In this document: positions 51,201-59,117 of the stretch, in pieces
Layout: each line of letters begins with the position of its first letter
Position numbering within the stretch: position 1 is the first letter of the stretch
Assembly: GCA_036172665.1 (NCBI GenBank)
Contig: CM069870.1
Location: 28,370,001-28,434,000 of the forward strand
Length of the DNA stretch: 64,000 bases
Direction of reading: 5' to 3'
Origin: Prosopocoilus inquinatus
Lineage: Eukaryota; Arthropoda; Insecta; Coleoptera; Lucanidae
Notes under the pieces: generated by a model
What the model saw: only the letters and a program-made list of their open reading frames with translations
What the model was told of the DNA's origin: nothing
The model's database searches: none
Made by a program: the position numbers and the translations under genes

Positions 51201-51569
51201 GTTTCGAACAACTTTTTAAAAACTCACTGAAAATTGCAGTCGTAAGCAGAAAGATCTGGTCGTTTACGTCGTTCAAAAATTCGATGTTATTGTTACAAAT
51301 TTTCCTTTTATCTTTCTCGTTACAATATACTACTGCTGTTTATTTCTTTCAAAACATAGGATTTCCAGCAAATAATAATGGATACGTACCTGCGAATAAT
51401 TTGTAAGCGTAAAAATTTTATGAGCTTTAGCGCCGACAGGAACTTTTCCAAAATCCAAAAGTTGCTCTTCTAATGCTAAACCAACGACTGGTTCACTTGG
51501 CTCTTCGTCAGTCGTAACAGAATCGGTGAGTTCTTGTTCATCCTGACACTTGCAGGATAAATCATTCAT
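33262..51569 (-). CDS. ASH/MSP-domain cilia and flagella protein, probably CFAP65-like
   Basis: Sixteen coding exons join in phase to 1370 aa: 51569-51390, 49389-49173, 48755-48487, 48429-48144, 47971-47596, 47036-46755, 46538-46322, 46269-45922, 45862-45786, 45728-45458, 45402-45184, 45126-44938, 38141-37876, 37822-37570, 37513-37182 and 33592-33262. The protein is a chain of PapD/ASH-like beta modules, each with the signature 'LDFG+V.VG' followed by a line such as 'L.N.S..P..Y.F' (for example EEQLLDFGKVPVGAKAHKIF and YLDFGRVTVDANES). Such proteins (CFAP65, CFAP47, CFAP74, HYDIN) build the axoneme central pair and act in sperm tails. CFAP65 is my best guess from length and layout. Intron 12 contains an intact Ty3/gypsy element. 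Confidence 0.7.
33721..33845 (+). pseudogene. LINE reverse-transcriptase fragment
   Basis: The frame reads IFKKGNSDGINNYRPIA and then a SFLSKI block, matching the 'P.FKKGD...NYRPIS' motif at the start of the reverse-transcriptase domain of Jockey/R1/CR1-type LINEs. Only about 40 residues remain. It lies in intron 15 of the CFAP65-like gene, on the opposite strand. Confidence 0.65.
34150..34440. repeat. Family-A cluster of hammerhead-like units
   Basis: A minus-strand unit (about 34172-34216) and a plus-strand unit (34303-34345) frame a third, rearranged one at about 34232-34280. The minus unit keeps CTGACGA, hairpin, GAAA and a stem I of CACTC/GAGTG. The plus unit has CTGAAAA, which breaks the core. 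The middle unit begins AGTACTCCTGATGAAG but lacks GAAA. The outer flanks CGGACAGAATTA and TAATTCTGTCCGG are inverted. Confidence 0.55.
34462..34643. mobile_element. Palindromic MITE, family M1 copy 2
   Basis: The arms CAGATAAACGTCATTTCCGT and ACGGAAATGACGTCTATCTG match those of the copy at 1568-1760, with outer ends CGCAAATCT and AGATTTGTG. Lies in intron 15 of the CFAP65-like gene. Confidence 0.6.
35399..35690. repeat. 292-bp near-perfect palindrome (family B) with hammerhead-like cores
   Basis: Arms of about 125 bp (from AATTGAAATTAACCTCCGCC inward) are almost exact reverse complements around a short centre near 35545. Each arm contains CTGAAGA, the hairpin GGCAGC-TTA-GCTGCC, GAA, and the palindrome ATACGTAT followed by C or its mutated form, which is the hammerhead order. 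I find no matching stem I. It lies in intron 15 of the CFAP65-like gene. Confidence 0.6.
35691..37181. other. Intron 15 of the CFAP65-like gene, no other feature seen
   Basis: AT-rich intronic DNA. The flanking exons join in phase without any exon from here. A G-run at 36945-36951 is the only compositional oddity noticed. Confidence 0.4.
38334..38337. repeat. Target site duplication, left copy (ATAC)
   Basis: ATAC directly precedes the 5' LTR and is repeated at 44930-44933 directly after the 3' LTR. Four-base duplications are normal for Ty3/gypsy integration. Confidence 0.75.
38338..38662 (+). repeat. 5' LTR
   Basis: 325 bp beginning TGTGGCGCACC and ending AACGTAACA (TG...CA ends). It includes a promoter (TATAAAA at 38476) and several AATAAA-like sites near its end. 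Identical to 44605-44929 by eye. Confidence 0.95.
38476..38509 (+). promoter_or_regulatory. LTR core promoter: TATA box and initiator
   Basis: TATAAAA at 38476-38482 is followed by the arthropod initiator TCAGT at 38505-38509, with the A 31 bases from the start of the TATA box. This is the standard spacing, so transcription probably starts at about 38507. The same pair occurs in the 3' LTR. Confidence 0.65.
38664..38680 (+). other. Primer-binding site
   Basis: TGGTGTCGGTGTGCGGG begins one base after the 5' LTR. TGG pairs with the CCA end of a tRNA. TGGTGTC fits tRNAs ending GACACCA, as leucine tRNAs often do, but the rest of the match is imperfect, so the primer tRNA is uncertain. Confidence 0.55.
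38771..40363 (+). CDS. Gag of the Ty3/gypsy element, with SAP-like motif and hendecad repeats
   Basis: 530 aa, starting at an ATG preceded by an A-rich run and CA. Residues about 8-40 (LKVAELKTELEERELET, then GLKGALQQRL) fit a SAP motif, a helix-turn-helix-like DNA-binding fold of chromatin proteins. Residues about 69-215 are roughly a dozen 11-residue repeats of the type EQSRNLEEKLL, a predicted long coiled coil encoded by 33-bp DNA repeats. About 280-440 match the capsid part of retrotransposon Gag (PPTFDGKSSWPNYFKQFE, then a LQEFEADVARL block). The nucleocapsid zinc knuckle is C504-x2-C507-x4-H512-x4-C517. The frame ends at TAA 40361 next to a -1 slip site. Confidence 0.9.
   Translation: MATRKVLLKDLKVAELKTELEERELETCGLKGALQQRLRSDLLTAGEDPETFLFEISCGPVDFNKILKDEFREQSRNLEEKLLEQSGNFKDELREQSRNLDEKFQEQSGNLEKLQEQSRNLEEKLLEQSGNFKDELREQSRNLDEKLQEQSRNLEEKLLEQSGNFDKLQNKLLEQSRDLDEKFLEQSRNFDEKLLEQSGNLKGEFLEQTKGLEDKLVVKISEETRNLQENVEEIIFQQDNKIKNLEQIMAGLRVFGDQPPVEVLENNETRIVEGPTENSKLKIKPPTFDGKSSWPNYFKQFEAAAKANRWTASEKATSLIVALRGDAIDVLQTMPPEEQEDFDKLVNRMEMRYGQAHLTEVYHAQLRNRCQKSGESLQEFEADVARLAQLAYPTAPVEFLKCLTVQTFIDGIRDPDNQQALRMTHPKTSKNALAYALEFEAARRVSRGHVKVRAAMDFQEEEEEESTNAKVGSANKGQSKEYATAEDVRRIVEQVLKQKKPLVCWNCQEEGHVRRRCPKPRQDPRKPQLN
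40318..44703 (+). CDS. Pol: protease, RT, RNase H, integrase, macrodomain, CCCH finger
   Basis: The open frame runs from 40318 to TAG 44701. In the fusion only codons after the slip at 40354 count. Residues below are numbered from 40318. Aspartic protease DTG is 65-67. Reverse transcriptase active site is YLDD 479-482. RNase H starts about 620 (VVDTDAS). Integrase has zinc site H859, H866, C896, C899, catalytic D928, D988 and E1024 (D-x35-E), and a GPY module at 1164-1166. After it, about 1225-1385 is a macrodomain of the TARG1/OARD1 type: SLAHCVAEDLKMSKGIA, then YLVTKK with K1309, then PKLGCGLDGLDW with D1350. C1391-x7-C1399-x5-C1405-x3-H1409 is a CCCH zinc finger. The last about 33 codons lie in the 3' LTR. 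No internal stop was found. Confidence 0.93.
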   Translation: MSETQTGSKEATVKLSRVGAEGQTSTRIQRPPKTKANQVIFLRQLTSSVFVDVTIDDIPHTMLLDTGATKTILRPDVIKSSGRTEPTKWKLKTATGTSATVHGEVEVIITIGSTPIKHRALVADIEDEAILGMDVMCAHGFQLDLKRGVMAVNNEELVLHQRGDVAARVVLAEDVVLPSRTEVIVDAKLDGVFQDGQVIMVEPNTDDQRIGRGVLVGKMLLTAKKEVPVRLMNVNCFSVNIKKGTILGSCTMVSSISRQLETNVPEAKVPKKLWEMVMSTAQELTPDQKTKAKNLIGRYQDVFEVENGSKGRTDVVKHKIETGEERPIRQAPRRLPLAKREEAERIIREMEKDNVIEPSSSPWASPVVLVKKKDGSTRFCVDYRLLNNVTKKDSYPLPRIDDTLDTLAGSKIFSTLDLKSGYWQVELAPEDREKTAFSIGMGLWQFTVMPFGLCNAPATFERLMETVLKGLSWTTCMVYLDDIIVVGKTFDDHLRNLEGVFQRLRGAGLKLSLKKCHLFQKEVNYLGHIVNGNGIAVDPVKIQVVKDWPTPRNKHQIRSFLGLCTYYRRYVPGFADIAKPLTKLTEEGRPFEWDQQCQIGFEQLKQYLVSAPILSYPLPEGKFVVDTDASNVGIGGVLSQIQEGQEKVIGYFSKVLSKPERNYCVTRRELLAVVKTIEHFYKYLYGRRFLLRTDHAALKWLLRFKNPEGQVARWIERLQEYDFEIQHRAGTSHRNADALSRRPCAEDCKHCSRLDEKVATTARTAIVDDKWQGEELRRDQENDPDLKLVLEWKSRNARPTWEEVAPCAPSVKSYWAQWDSIVLDRGLLRRSIENQEGMEQKTQLLIPKNRVPEVLRELHDGTSGGHLGVKKTMEKVRERFYWVNCKEDVKDWCRKCTVCAASNGSHRRGKAPMRQYNVGSPFERVAIDVAGPFPETNGGNKYIVVVMDYFSKWVEAYALPNQEAVTIAEVLVREWISRYGAPMELHSDQGRNFESALFKNVCTLLGVRKTRTTALHPQSDGMVERFNRTINRHLSKVVSNHQRDWDTYIPLFLMAYRSSVHETTGETPAKVVFGREPRLPCDLKFGVKPGEVSADEDYVSKLRRKMDDIHNQVRHNIQTASDRMKEHYDINAQHGGYQPGALVWLYNPQRRRGLSPKLQTSWEGPYKVMKRINDVVYRIKKVPHGKPKVIHFNRIAPYHGEADEGTVQRAQVSEVNFETFMSHHAEGSKARFGVTTEKQQDLFKVPPEYSLAHCVAEDLKMSKGIAQVFRKKFGQIEELRRQHPVVGKSLQIIDSTADRRRHVHYLVTKKTSSGKPDYQSMWRALYSLRRQLIETHQMKLAIPKLGCGLDGLDWRVIRNMLEVIFHRTGIEVLVCSHHPQATVSNSKTVDCYFFQTGSCKTGPACRFRHPPSRLSPGTFRDETFLRRGQCGAPTGLAQGAKKSAASMYHRPSRVRGPYRAN
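40354..40411 (+). promoter_or_regulatory. Predicted -1 frameshift signal with H-type pseudoknot
   Basis: The heptamer G TTA AAC (40354-40360) ends exactly at the gag stop TAA. Slipping back one base gives GTT AAA, which enters the pol frame. After a 5-nt spacer, stem 1 pairs 40366-40375 with 40388-40397 (10 bp, two G-U). The loop bases GGGGC (40380-40384) can pair with GCCCC (40407-40411), which makes an H-type pseudoknot with loops of 4, 3 and 9 nt. The P-site part of the heptamer is not a perfect XXXY match. Confidence 0.7.
44592..44604 (+). other. Polypurine tract
   Basis: AAGAAGGGGGCAG sits directly before the TG of the 3' LTR, the position where plus-strand DNA synthesis is primed. It lies inside the pol frame. 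Confidence 0.8.
44605..44929 (+). repeat. 3' LTR
   Basis: 325 bp, TGTGGCGCACC...AACGTAACA, the same as 38338-38662 by eye. The first 99 bases also encode the end of Pol. Confidence 0.95.
44930..44933. repeat. Target site duplication, right copy (ATAC)
   Basis: ATAC follows the 3' LTR and overlaps bases +5 to +8 of the minus-strand intron whose donor GTAAGT occupies 44937-44932. Confidence 0.75.
47226..47338. repeat. Near-perfect 48-bp-arm palindrome
   Basis: The arms 47226-47273 and 47291-47338 are reverse complements with one mismatch, around a 17-nt centre. It lies in intron 5 of the CFAP65-like gene. The arms contain AATAGTTAACCTAAG and ATCCGCTCCGTA. Confidence 0.75.
49390..51389. other. 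Intron 1 of the CFAP65-like gene, repeat-derived
   Basis: Two kilobases of AT-rich DNA. Repeated AACGGGAC motifs occur at 49.8-50.2 kb. The only recognisable protein remnant is the gypsy integrase piece at 51032-51160. Confidence 0.45.
51032..51160 (+). pseudogene. Degenerate gypsy integrase fragment
   Basis: The frame reads KEQLVLPKAGIAEV, a stop, then EIHRDMSRRHLGINKTLVKI. This matches the H...H half of the integrase zinc-binding region of gypsy elements ('LH....GHLG..KT...'). It is not close to the intact element at 38-45 kb and is far older. Confidence 0.6.
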
Positions 51570-51609
51570 GCTGACATTTACGGTGCGAAGGAAAACAAAA
51601 AATACCACG

Positions 51610-52650
51610 ACTCTCTTTAAACATTTTATTTAACAAATTTATTTACATCGCATCGTCGTAATTAAAAATTTATACCTCTGAGGTAGTAACAATCTTAAAA
51701 TCTAAGAAGATCCAAACGATAAATTAAAAAAAAAAACATATTTAATCAGTAACATTTGTATGGTTTGCGAATTGTATTGATCGATGATTCATCTTCCTTA
51801 ATGATTCGTCACGAGACAACTTTCTACACCCACTTTACCGAAATTAAATGTAAATCACCATTTTTGCAGTCTTTCCTTATTGCTTGCAATATTATAAACG
51901 TCTAAATCAAGTTAAGTTTAAGCCCACATTAATACGTAAGAGTTAATTTTATTCTGCATTAATGGTCATGCAAGATTGTGAGTGACCTAACACTATTTTA
52001 CGCCCCCTAAGGTTGTTGATACTTCTGTAGCTTTTAACAAGTCCAAAGAATTATTAATAACTAAAAGAGCACAGACTTAATTAATAACAAATTAATAAAA
52101 TAAGATGGAAATCATTATTTACAATTAAATATACATATACTATTTAATGATTCTGAATAGAACGAACGCAGGTGAAGAATTGTAAAATAAAATCTAAACA
52201 CATATTTCTTGCAATAAATTTGTACTGATTGTTAGTTATTTCCACGAAACGAAAAAATTAAATTTGAAGTTGTTAGTTTGATATAACGAAACATAGATAA
52301 GTCAGAGATTTTAAAGATGTCCGGAGATACCTGGAGAAAAAATATTGAAAACAAAGTTTATGTAAATAAAAAATGAAATTAGAAAATTGATTAGGACTCT
52401 TTTCTTTGACTTTCAATGTTCAATGATTTATATTTAAAATTTGCTAAAAAGCTATTTATCCACAAACATTTGAATATATTAAAAAAAACATATTATAAGC
52501 TTACATTAATAAATCACACTCAAATTAATAACGAACAAAATAAAACAGGATTATAGTAAATAAATTTTGACTAATTATAATAAATTCTCCAAAAATTTTC
52601 GATTTGTACAGCAATCTTATTTATTTGCTATAGTCTTGGCTAGCTCAATT
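51610..52650. other. Intergenic upstream of the CFAP65-like gene
   Basis: AT-rich DNA that must hold the 5' end of the minus-strand gene. No other gene or repeat end is recognised. Confidence 0.35.
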
Positions 52651-52700
52651 CAGTGGCGTAGCGAACGGTGGTGAAGGGGCTGCAACTGTATCAGGGTGCA

Positions 52701-53820
52701 CCCAGGTAGCAGACTCAAGACGAATGACGTTCTTTTGACGTCATTTAAAGATGACGATGAAACGTAAAGATCATTTGGCCATATCGTCATCAATTAATGA
52801 CGTTTCTAATACGTACCGTTACAACGTTAATATGACGGCTTTTTGCTAACGTTTTTTTGCCGTCATTTCTAGGTGATAAAACGCTTATTATTAATAAGCA
52901 AATATTTTGTTTCAATCACTAACTGGCATTTAAAGGTTTGTTCGAACCATAGCGTTTGAATGGTTCGGAGTGGTTCAAAACAATCGTTCAGATATTTTGT
53001 TAAATGTTCGTATCATAAAATAACTAAATCATTACTTTGAATCATTCCAGCTAGCAGAGTGACATCATTTTTCGGTTACTTAACGTCATTGACGATGTCC
53101 TGAAAGTGTCGTCAATATGACGAGTCATACGACGTCATTATCACGTCAATACATATAAAGTGATAAAAATAAAATGTTACTATGTTTATTTTAGAAAATT
53201 ATTACTTTATAAAACATTTTTGGGACTAAACAAAAAATATAAATAGATACTTTGAATATTTCTGAAGCCAAAATTAATATTATAATCGTCAAATTAAGGG
53301 TAATAATAACAGGTAAATAGTTGTGAATGTAAACACAAGATGACGCAATTTTAGCACTTTGTAGTTAATGCAGCATGTATAAATACTTAAACCTTACCGA
53401 AAATTTTGAAACGAACAACGAGATCACGACGAGATCATCTCGACCTAGTAAGTTATTATAAAGAAATAACTTTTGTGACACAGTTGAAGCGATCAAGACG
53501 TCGCTCAGACATATTTTGGACGTTAGAATGACGACATATTAATGACAAAGATGACGTCATTATGACGCCTTTTTCACGTTATTCAATTGCTGTCGTTAGA
53601 ATAAACTTTTAAGAAACGTTATCAACCGACCTTCAAGAAACGTTTATGAAAGGTCTTTAAATGACGACAAAGAAACGTCACGAACGTATTTAAGTGACGT
53701 CAATTTACCTGCGAATTATACACGTCAGGCAAACGTTATTTTCACAATTTTTTTAAACGTCATTAAGGTGGTAACTATACCTAAAAGTGACGTTATAACT
53801 ATGTTTCTTTGCTATCTGGG
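52701..53820. mobile_element. Non-autonomous element packed with ACGT/TGACG motifs
   Basis: The ends CCCAGGTAGCA and TGCTATCTGGG are inverted repeats (10 of 11). Both outer thirds contain many copies of ACGTCAT, AACGTTA and TGACGTCA in both orientations. It is 1.12 kb and non-coding. Confidence 0.6.
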
Positions 53821-55204
53821 CAGCGACTTAAAGGACGTCGAAAACATCTTCTTTTTATTTTTTTATAACAGGGATTCTTAAAAGTGCTTCATAAACTGTA
53901 ATGCTAATAATACATTACAAAAAAGGCGATGAATAGGGTACCCTTTAAATAAAGCACAAAACGTCGTAAAGGCGGACTAAACATGGAATATTTTGAGATT
54001 CTGTCTTAGTGGAACTTAGAGGAATTTTGTTAATCCTTTTTAGACACTTAAAATACAAAGTAAAATTTTATGAATTATTATTAACTCAAAGTGAAGATGG
54101 AAGAAGGAATCGACGAAGCTGAGCTGAAATCTGAAAACCGGCTTTGCGCAATGATGAGGGAGCAAGTTTTGGAACAAGTTCCACTTTCTACCTTTACACT
54201 TTATTTGCTTTTCGATTTTTTTTTTAAATTATTTATGTTTATAATAATTAAAAAAATGAAAAGCAAGTAAAGTGTCGTGTAATGAATGGGTGGTCGCCCT
54301 AGAATAAGCATAAAAAGACTAATTACCTGTGACTTCACTGGTTAAAACAAATAAAATAATGTTTAAAGTTCTCAAAACCCGTTTGTAATTAATTAAAAAA
54401 ATAAATATAAATAAAATTACTCGGGTATGGATTCGGTCTCAGTGTCCTCGATTCCCACCTTGACCCCATGCACACACTCTCTCTCTTGTCAGGAATAATT
54501 TATTCGGACTACTCCCGAATGCTTCATATATTTTCGGGTTCCTAAATTTAATTTAATAATTTTTAGAATTGATACAGGAATGTAAAAAAGATATAATTTG
54601 AAATTATAATAAATTTCAAATGAAATCGCCAAATGTGATTTGAAAATAATTTAATAAATGGATTTTTCAATAAGCTGTTTGCGATTAATCACTTTACCAG
54701 TTACTTACTGCAGTTATAAAAAGAATCTTCCAAATTAAAATTAAAAAAAAAAGAAACAATTATCCGAGAATAATGTCAATTTATTTAATGTGAAAGTAAT
54801 TTTAATCGTAAAATTCGCTTATTTAGTCTTGAGAAGATTCAGACAAAGCAGAGAACGACGCCCTGTGTCGATGAACGAATTATAAAAATAAAGATTTAGT
54901 AGCGCTATCTATGTAAATTTTACCTGAGCAAGATAAAAATTATCATCTACGCAAATAGTGTCTGATTAAGGAAAAAGATATGACGCCATCTATGTAAATT
55001 TTGTCTTATTATTTGAGCGTGTGGCATTGAGAATGAGAGAGTAAAGTAGTTCTTTTTTGAAATTAATTCCTGTTACGAAAGTTGTGAGTTTTTAACTGTT
55101 AATAACTGTTTATTATACAAGTGTCTTATAAGGCAAATAAATCACGAGAGAAATGTTTAGCTATGAGTGGCTTATTTGCTGCTAGGGCACCAGTGTAATA
55201 CATA

Positions 55205-55361
55205 GTTTTATCCAACACCTGTTTATTATGAATTATAATAATGCGAATTTTGAATAACAGTTTAATTAGGGGTTCATAATTCCACTAGTGTTTTATAGAC
55301 CTCATAATGTATTCAAAATCGGCATTATTAATACTTCATTATAAACAGATGTTGGATAAAA
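55205..55361. mobile_element. Short inverted-repeat element
   Basis: The arms TTTTATCCAACACCTGTTTA and TAAACAGATGTTGGATAAAA are inverted repeats, with further pairing through ATAATAATGC/GCATTATTAAT. It is about 157 bp. Confidence 0.55.
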
Positions 55362-55505
55362 ATATTAAATACTTATGTAATATGTATTTAATATACAATA
55401 AATAATAACAATTTATTTATTTTCATTTTCACGTATTTGTATTGAATGAGGAGAGCAATAACAATCTTGTACCCCGGCAAAATAAAGCATGGCTACGCCA
55501 CTGTC

Positions 55506-56906
55506 TTAATTGATCATAATTAGCAAACATGTGATGACAATTACAACAAAAAGATTCTGTTTTACTTGTTTCGATGAATCCACGGCAAAATCTGCGGAAA
55601 TATCTTCGTCATTTTCACGTTCACTTTCTTTGTATACTATCAACTTTTTGCATGAATTTTGAACGTAAAGTTCAGTTTCTGTGGCATTGCATTTGTTATT
55701 TAAGCAAACGGAAACGTTATTTTGTTGGAAAAAATCGTACATGTGCAGGAGAAACTCACAGTTCCATCCACTTTTTCCTATAATAAGTTCCTCTAAATTG
55801 GGCATTTTATTATGGAGTAATTTGTAATTAAAAAATTTCAAGTTGTTATCTACCATATCTAACACGCGTAGTGATGGTAATAAGTCGGTGTCTTTGCTCA
55901 CCGTAAAATTACTGATTTTATTTTTCTCAAGCCATAAGGTAGTCATACTGATCATGTTTTTAAAGTAATCTAACGCAAAGTATTCGAATTTATTGCCTAT
56001 TAAATCTAGAATTAACAAGGAATTCAGGCCGATGAATCCATATGGTTGTACAGTGGATAATTTGTTTTCACCCAGGTACAAAAATTTTAAACTATTTAAA
56101 CCGTTAAAGCTACTCGTTTGGATTTCGCTTAGATTATTGTAACGCAGCTGCAGATCAACCAGACTAGATAGCTGCTTGAAATTATACTGAACTAGATAGG
56201 AAATGCTATTATTATTTAAATATAAATAATTTAAATTCCTTAAATTATTGAATGCGACCGGATGTATATCCCTAATTTTATTATTTTCAAGGTACAATAT
56301 TTTTAAATTAGTTAAATGCTTAAAACTATCCGCAAGTAAGGTCTTTATCTTATTATTATTGAGATACAAGTATTTCAGATTCATTAAGCCGACAAAAGCG
56401 TCATTATGCAAATATGTTATGTTGTTATCGTTCAAATTTAAAATATCCAAACTATCAAGTTCGGCAAAACTATTACTCCTTACAATTTTCAGCCTGTTCT
56501 TGCTCAAATCCAAGTGTAGCAAACGTTTCAGACCTGTGAACGCCTTGGGATCGATGGCTTCTATGATATTCCTTCTCAAATTCAGATACTTGGTAAGCGG
56601 AAACTTGCTCAAAGCCAAACCTTCGATGGTCAGAATATTGTTCTGTGTGAAATTTAAATAACTGATGTTGTTTTTGCCGAAGTTGAACGTATTTTCTTTA
56701 ATCACGTTCAGGTTGCAGTGTATGCAGGTCAACCAGTGAGACCTGTTTAGTTTCAAGCCTGAAAATTGGAAGTAGGATGGTGTGACGTTTATGCAGATGA
56801 TGTGGTCTCCTCCCAAAATGCTTAGTTCGGTCGAGCAATTGTTTTCCAAACTCAATACTTGATTTGCACAAAGTACCAGAATTATCGCCGGAAGCCATTT
56901 TTCCAT
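55506..56906 (-). CDS. Leucine-rich-repeat cell-surface protein, probably GPI-anchored
   Basis: Single coding exon, 466 aa. A signal peptide covers about residues 1-19 (WLPAIILVLCANQVLS). Roughly twelve LRRs of 24 residues follow, with the pattern LxxLxLxxNxI/L and a phenylalanine at the 'F..L' position (for example LKYLYLNNNKI). A cysteine-bearing cap (GWNCEFLL, VCLNNKC, NSCKKL) resembles an LRR C-terminal cap. The chain ends in an acidic linker and a hydrophobic tail (LFVVIVITCLLIMIN) with nothing after it, as in GPI-anchored or tail-anchored surface proteins. A TTTTTTCCTCAG acceptor lies just before the ATG, so an upstream non-coding exon is likely. The family includes Toll-like, chaoptin-like and connectin-like proteins; I cannot name the ortholog. 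The stop overlaps the duplication of a hAT-type element. Confidence 0.85.
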   Translation of the reverse strand: MEKWLPAIILVLCANQVLSLENNCSTELSILGGDHIICINVTPSYFQFSGLKLNRSHWLTCIHCNLNVIKENTFNFGKNNISYLNFTQNNILTIEGLALSKFPLTKYLNLRRNIIEAIDPKAFTGLKRLLHLDLSKNRLKIVRSNSFAELDSLDILNLNDNNITYLHNDAFVGLMNLKYLYLNNNKIKTLLADSFKHLTNLKILYLENNKIRDIHPVAFNNLRNLNYLYLNNNSISYLVQYNFKQLSSLVDLQLRYNNLSEIQTSSFNGLNSLKFLYLGENKLSTVQPYGFIGLNSLLILDLIGNKFEYFALDYFKNMISMTTLWLEKNKISNFTVSKDTDLLPSLRVLDMVDNNLKFFNYKLLHNKMPNLEELIIGKSGWNCEFLLHMYDFFQQNNVSVCLNNKCNATETELYVQNSCKKLIVYKESERENDEDISADFAVDSSKQVKQNLFVVIVITCLLIMIN

Positions 56907-57030
56907 CGTTACTGAGGAAAAAACAGTTCAATGGAACACAGTTATACAAATAGTGAGTATCATCGCCGTCAGAAAATACTGAGACAAAGCAATTGTGATT
57001 TTTAATGGAAGTGAGGCAAAATGTTATGGT

Positions 57031-57301
57031 TTAGAACTTTGAACAAAATTCAAAACGAAGTTTATTTTCATGGTTTTCTTCGACAATAAAACTGTTTTTA
57101 TTTATACTTAATTCATAGAAGATTCTTGATCTGATGATATCATCACTTAATTTAGTAAGGACTGCTTCTTGTTTTTCGGCTAAACACAGCAACTTCCCAA
57201 TATTTATAAATTTTGACAGGAAAACGTCCACTTTAACTGATTTTACTTTTGCTTGTCGCAGTATTTTATGGCCTCGATGGTATTTGTTAGTAGACTTGAA
57301 C
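57031..57301 (-). CDS. Possible terminal exon of an unknown protein
   Basis: From a candidate acceptor (GGTTAG) near 57302 an open frame runs about 89 codons to a stop at 57031. It includes FINIGKLLCLAEKQEAVLT and then ELSINKNSF. It has no recognisable domain and no confirmed upstream exon. It could be a real last exon or chance. Confidence 0.25.
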
Positions 57302-58079
57302 TAACCGTACGTAAGAAAAGCCTTCATTGAAACATTTTTAAAAGAAACAGCATGTACGATAAAGGCAACATACAATTTCCAGAAAAAAGAATAGTATGAA
57401 AGTTTGTAAAGAATTATTTAAAGAAATCTTTTTTGTAAGTGTATTACGTTCTACATACAATAACCTATAAACGACTTAACTTTCTTGGATACGATTTGTT
57501 AAGTTGTTTTTTCCTGCTTGGAAGATAGGATATTTGGAGATTGTTGCTATTGTTTTTTTTAATCACATGACCCACGATAACCAATCACTTTCGTCAAGTA
57601 AACAGCGAAAGCCAATGACAGCAATATTCAAACACCCAAATCTCCAAAGCAGGAAAAGTAGCTTTAAGAACTTGTGTTACAACTGTTAAAACAAAAGTAC
57701 GTAAGCAATATTGGATGTTCTCTATGTTGTATGTGTGCACGTTATTATATTCTATCAATAAATGTAATTTGCGCTTGATAACAGCAATTTAAGATCTGAT
57801 TTTATTTATCATTTTTGATTTTTCGAGAAATAGTTATTTGATCAAATTCGCGAGACCTCAGACCTTTTTTCAGCTCATTTTAAAGTGCTTTTCTTTTTCT
57901 TATTTTAATACTTATAATCACGGTTTGGTTCTCTCAACTCAAATTTTTTAAGAATGTTTTTTTTTTAAATCTTTCATTTTATGTTCACTTTAGTTTTAAG
58001 TAAGATTTTGCTTTATTTTCCTTGACGCTTTTCAAACCTATGTTCTTGTTAACTTATGCTTGAAATAAAGGTTATTATT

Positions 58080-58220
58080 AATTGAAGTTGGTTCTTGTCC
58101 GATGAAAATTGTAAGTACAAAGTTTTTTTAATCTCGACCCGGACATAATTATGAAGGCAAAACACTCAACGTTTCGCTACAGATTTATAGCTTCGTCCGG
58201 TTCGAGATTAAAAAAAACTT
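58080..58220 (-). repeat. Family-A hammerhead-like repeat copy
   Basis: The flank TCCGATGAAAATTGTAAGTA is followed on the minus strand by GGACGAAG, a hairpin, and GCGAAACGTTGAGTG, the same order as the other family-A copies. The CTGA part of the core is changed, so it is decayed. The arms AATCTCGACCCGGAC and CCGGTTCGAGATT are inverted. Confidence 0.5.
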
Positions 58221-58550
58221 TGTAGTTATTATTAATATTATTATTATGTGGCCTTTGAAAACTGATACGGTAACAAGAAGTTGGCGTAGGTTACGTATTT
58301 ATATAGTAAATCCATAGGTAAATCAGGCTTTTATTGAGGTTATGCTTCTGTCAAAACATTAAGAAAAGATTTGAAATGTCACACTGTCAAACTGAAACTT
58401 TTCCTTCTGTCCAAACTTTACCTGGAAAAGCTTGTACTCTTAATTTTGAATGGAACTAAAAAGAGACACTTGTTCAAAATATAAAATAAATACGAACTAT
58501 TAATAGTCAAATTCTTCTTAAATGTCAGAATTGCTAGTGACATTTTGTAT

Positions 58551-59117
58551 ACAGGCTGTCCGTTTTTCGAGTGCCACTATGAGGATCTCGCTTATCTTAA
58601 GAGATACGAAGTTGGTTAAATTAGGGAAAAGTTGCGCATTTTCGTGCTGAATGATAATCTTAAAAGAAATTTGAAAATTTTCAGTAGTTTTGAAAATATC
58701 GCAAAAAACAAAATTTCTGATTTTCGTTTTTAATTTTTTCACGATAAAGTAATTGTACGAGGTATTTCTCACCCAGACATTATTCAGACACTTTTTTATG
58801 AGGAATTCGAATATGGCATCCCCTTTTCAATAATTCTCAAGATTGCGGAGAAACACCTGGCAACTTCATTTTTCTTATGGACGCCATCTTGGATTTTAAC
58901 ATATTGAGATTACGCTTTCTTCTTCTCTTTACAACGATATATTACACATGGTGGTCCAATATCAGATTTTTGCCAAAAATTTTTTGCGAAGAGTGCTTTG
59001 AAAAAACAAAACGTTCTTTTATTGTGAACAAAAGTTTGACAGTTTGATCCTATGTCGAGTCAATCTCTTAAGATAAGCGAGACTCCAATAATGGCATTCG
59101 AAAAATGGACAGCTGCA
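58551..59117. mobile_element. Inverted-repeat element
   Basis: The left end GCTGTCCGTTTTTCGAGTGCC is mirrored by GGCATTCGAAAAATGGACAGC. An inner pair TCTCGCTTATCTTAAGAGAT / ATCTCTTAAGATAAGCGAGA lies next to it. It is about 565 bp and non-coding. A related fragment with AATAAGCGAGATCCCTGC occurs near 21960. Confidence 0.6.

Larger units (their letters stand above)
52651..55503. mobile_element. Decayed hAT-type element next to the LRR gene stop
   Basis: The ends CAGTGGCGTAGC and GCTACGCCACTG are inverted repeats of a hAT type. The flanks GCTCAATT and TCTTAATT agree at 6 of 8 bases, consistent with an old 8-bp duplication. It is 2853 bp without a transposase frame. Two other elements are nested in it, at 52701-53820 and about 55205-55361. 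Confidence 0.6.
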
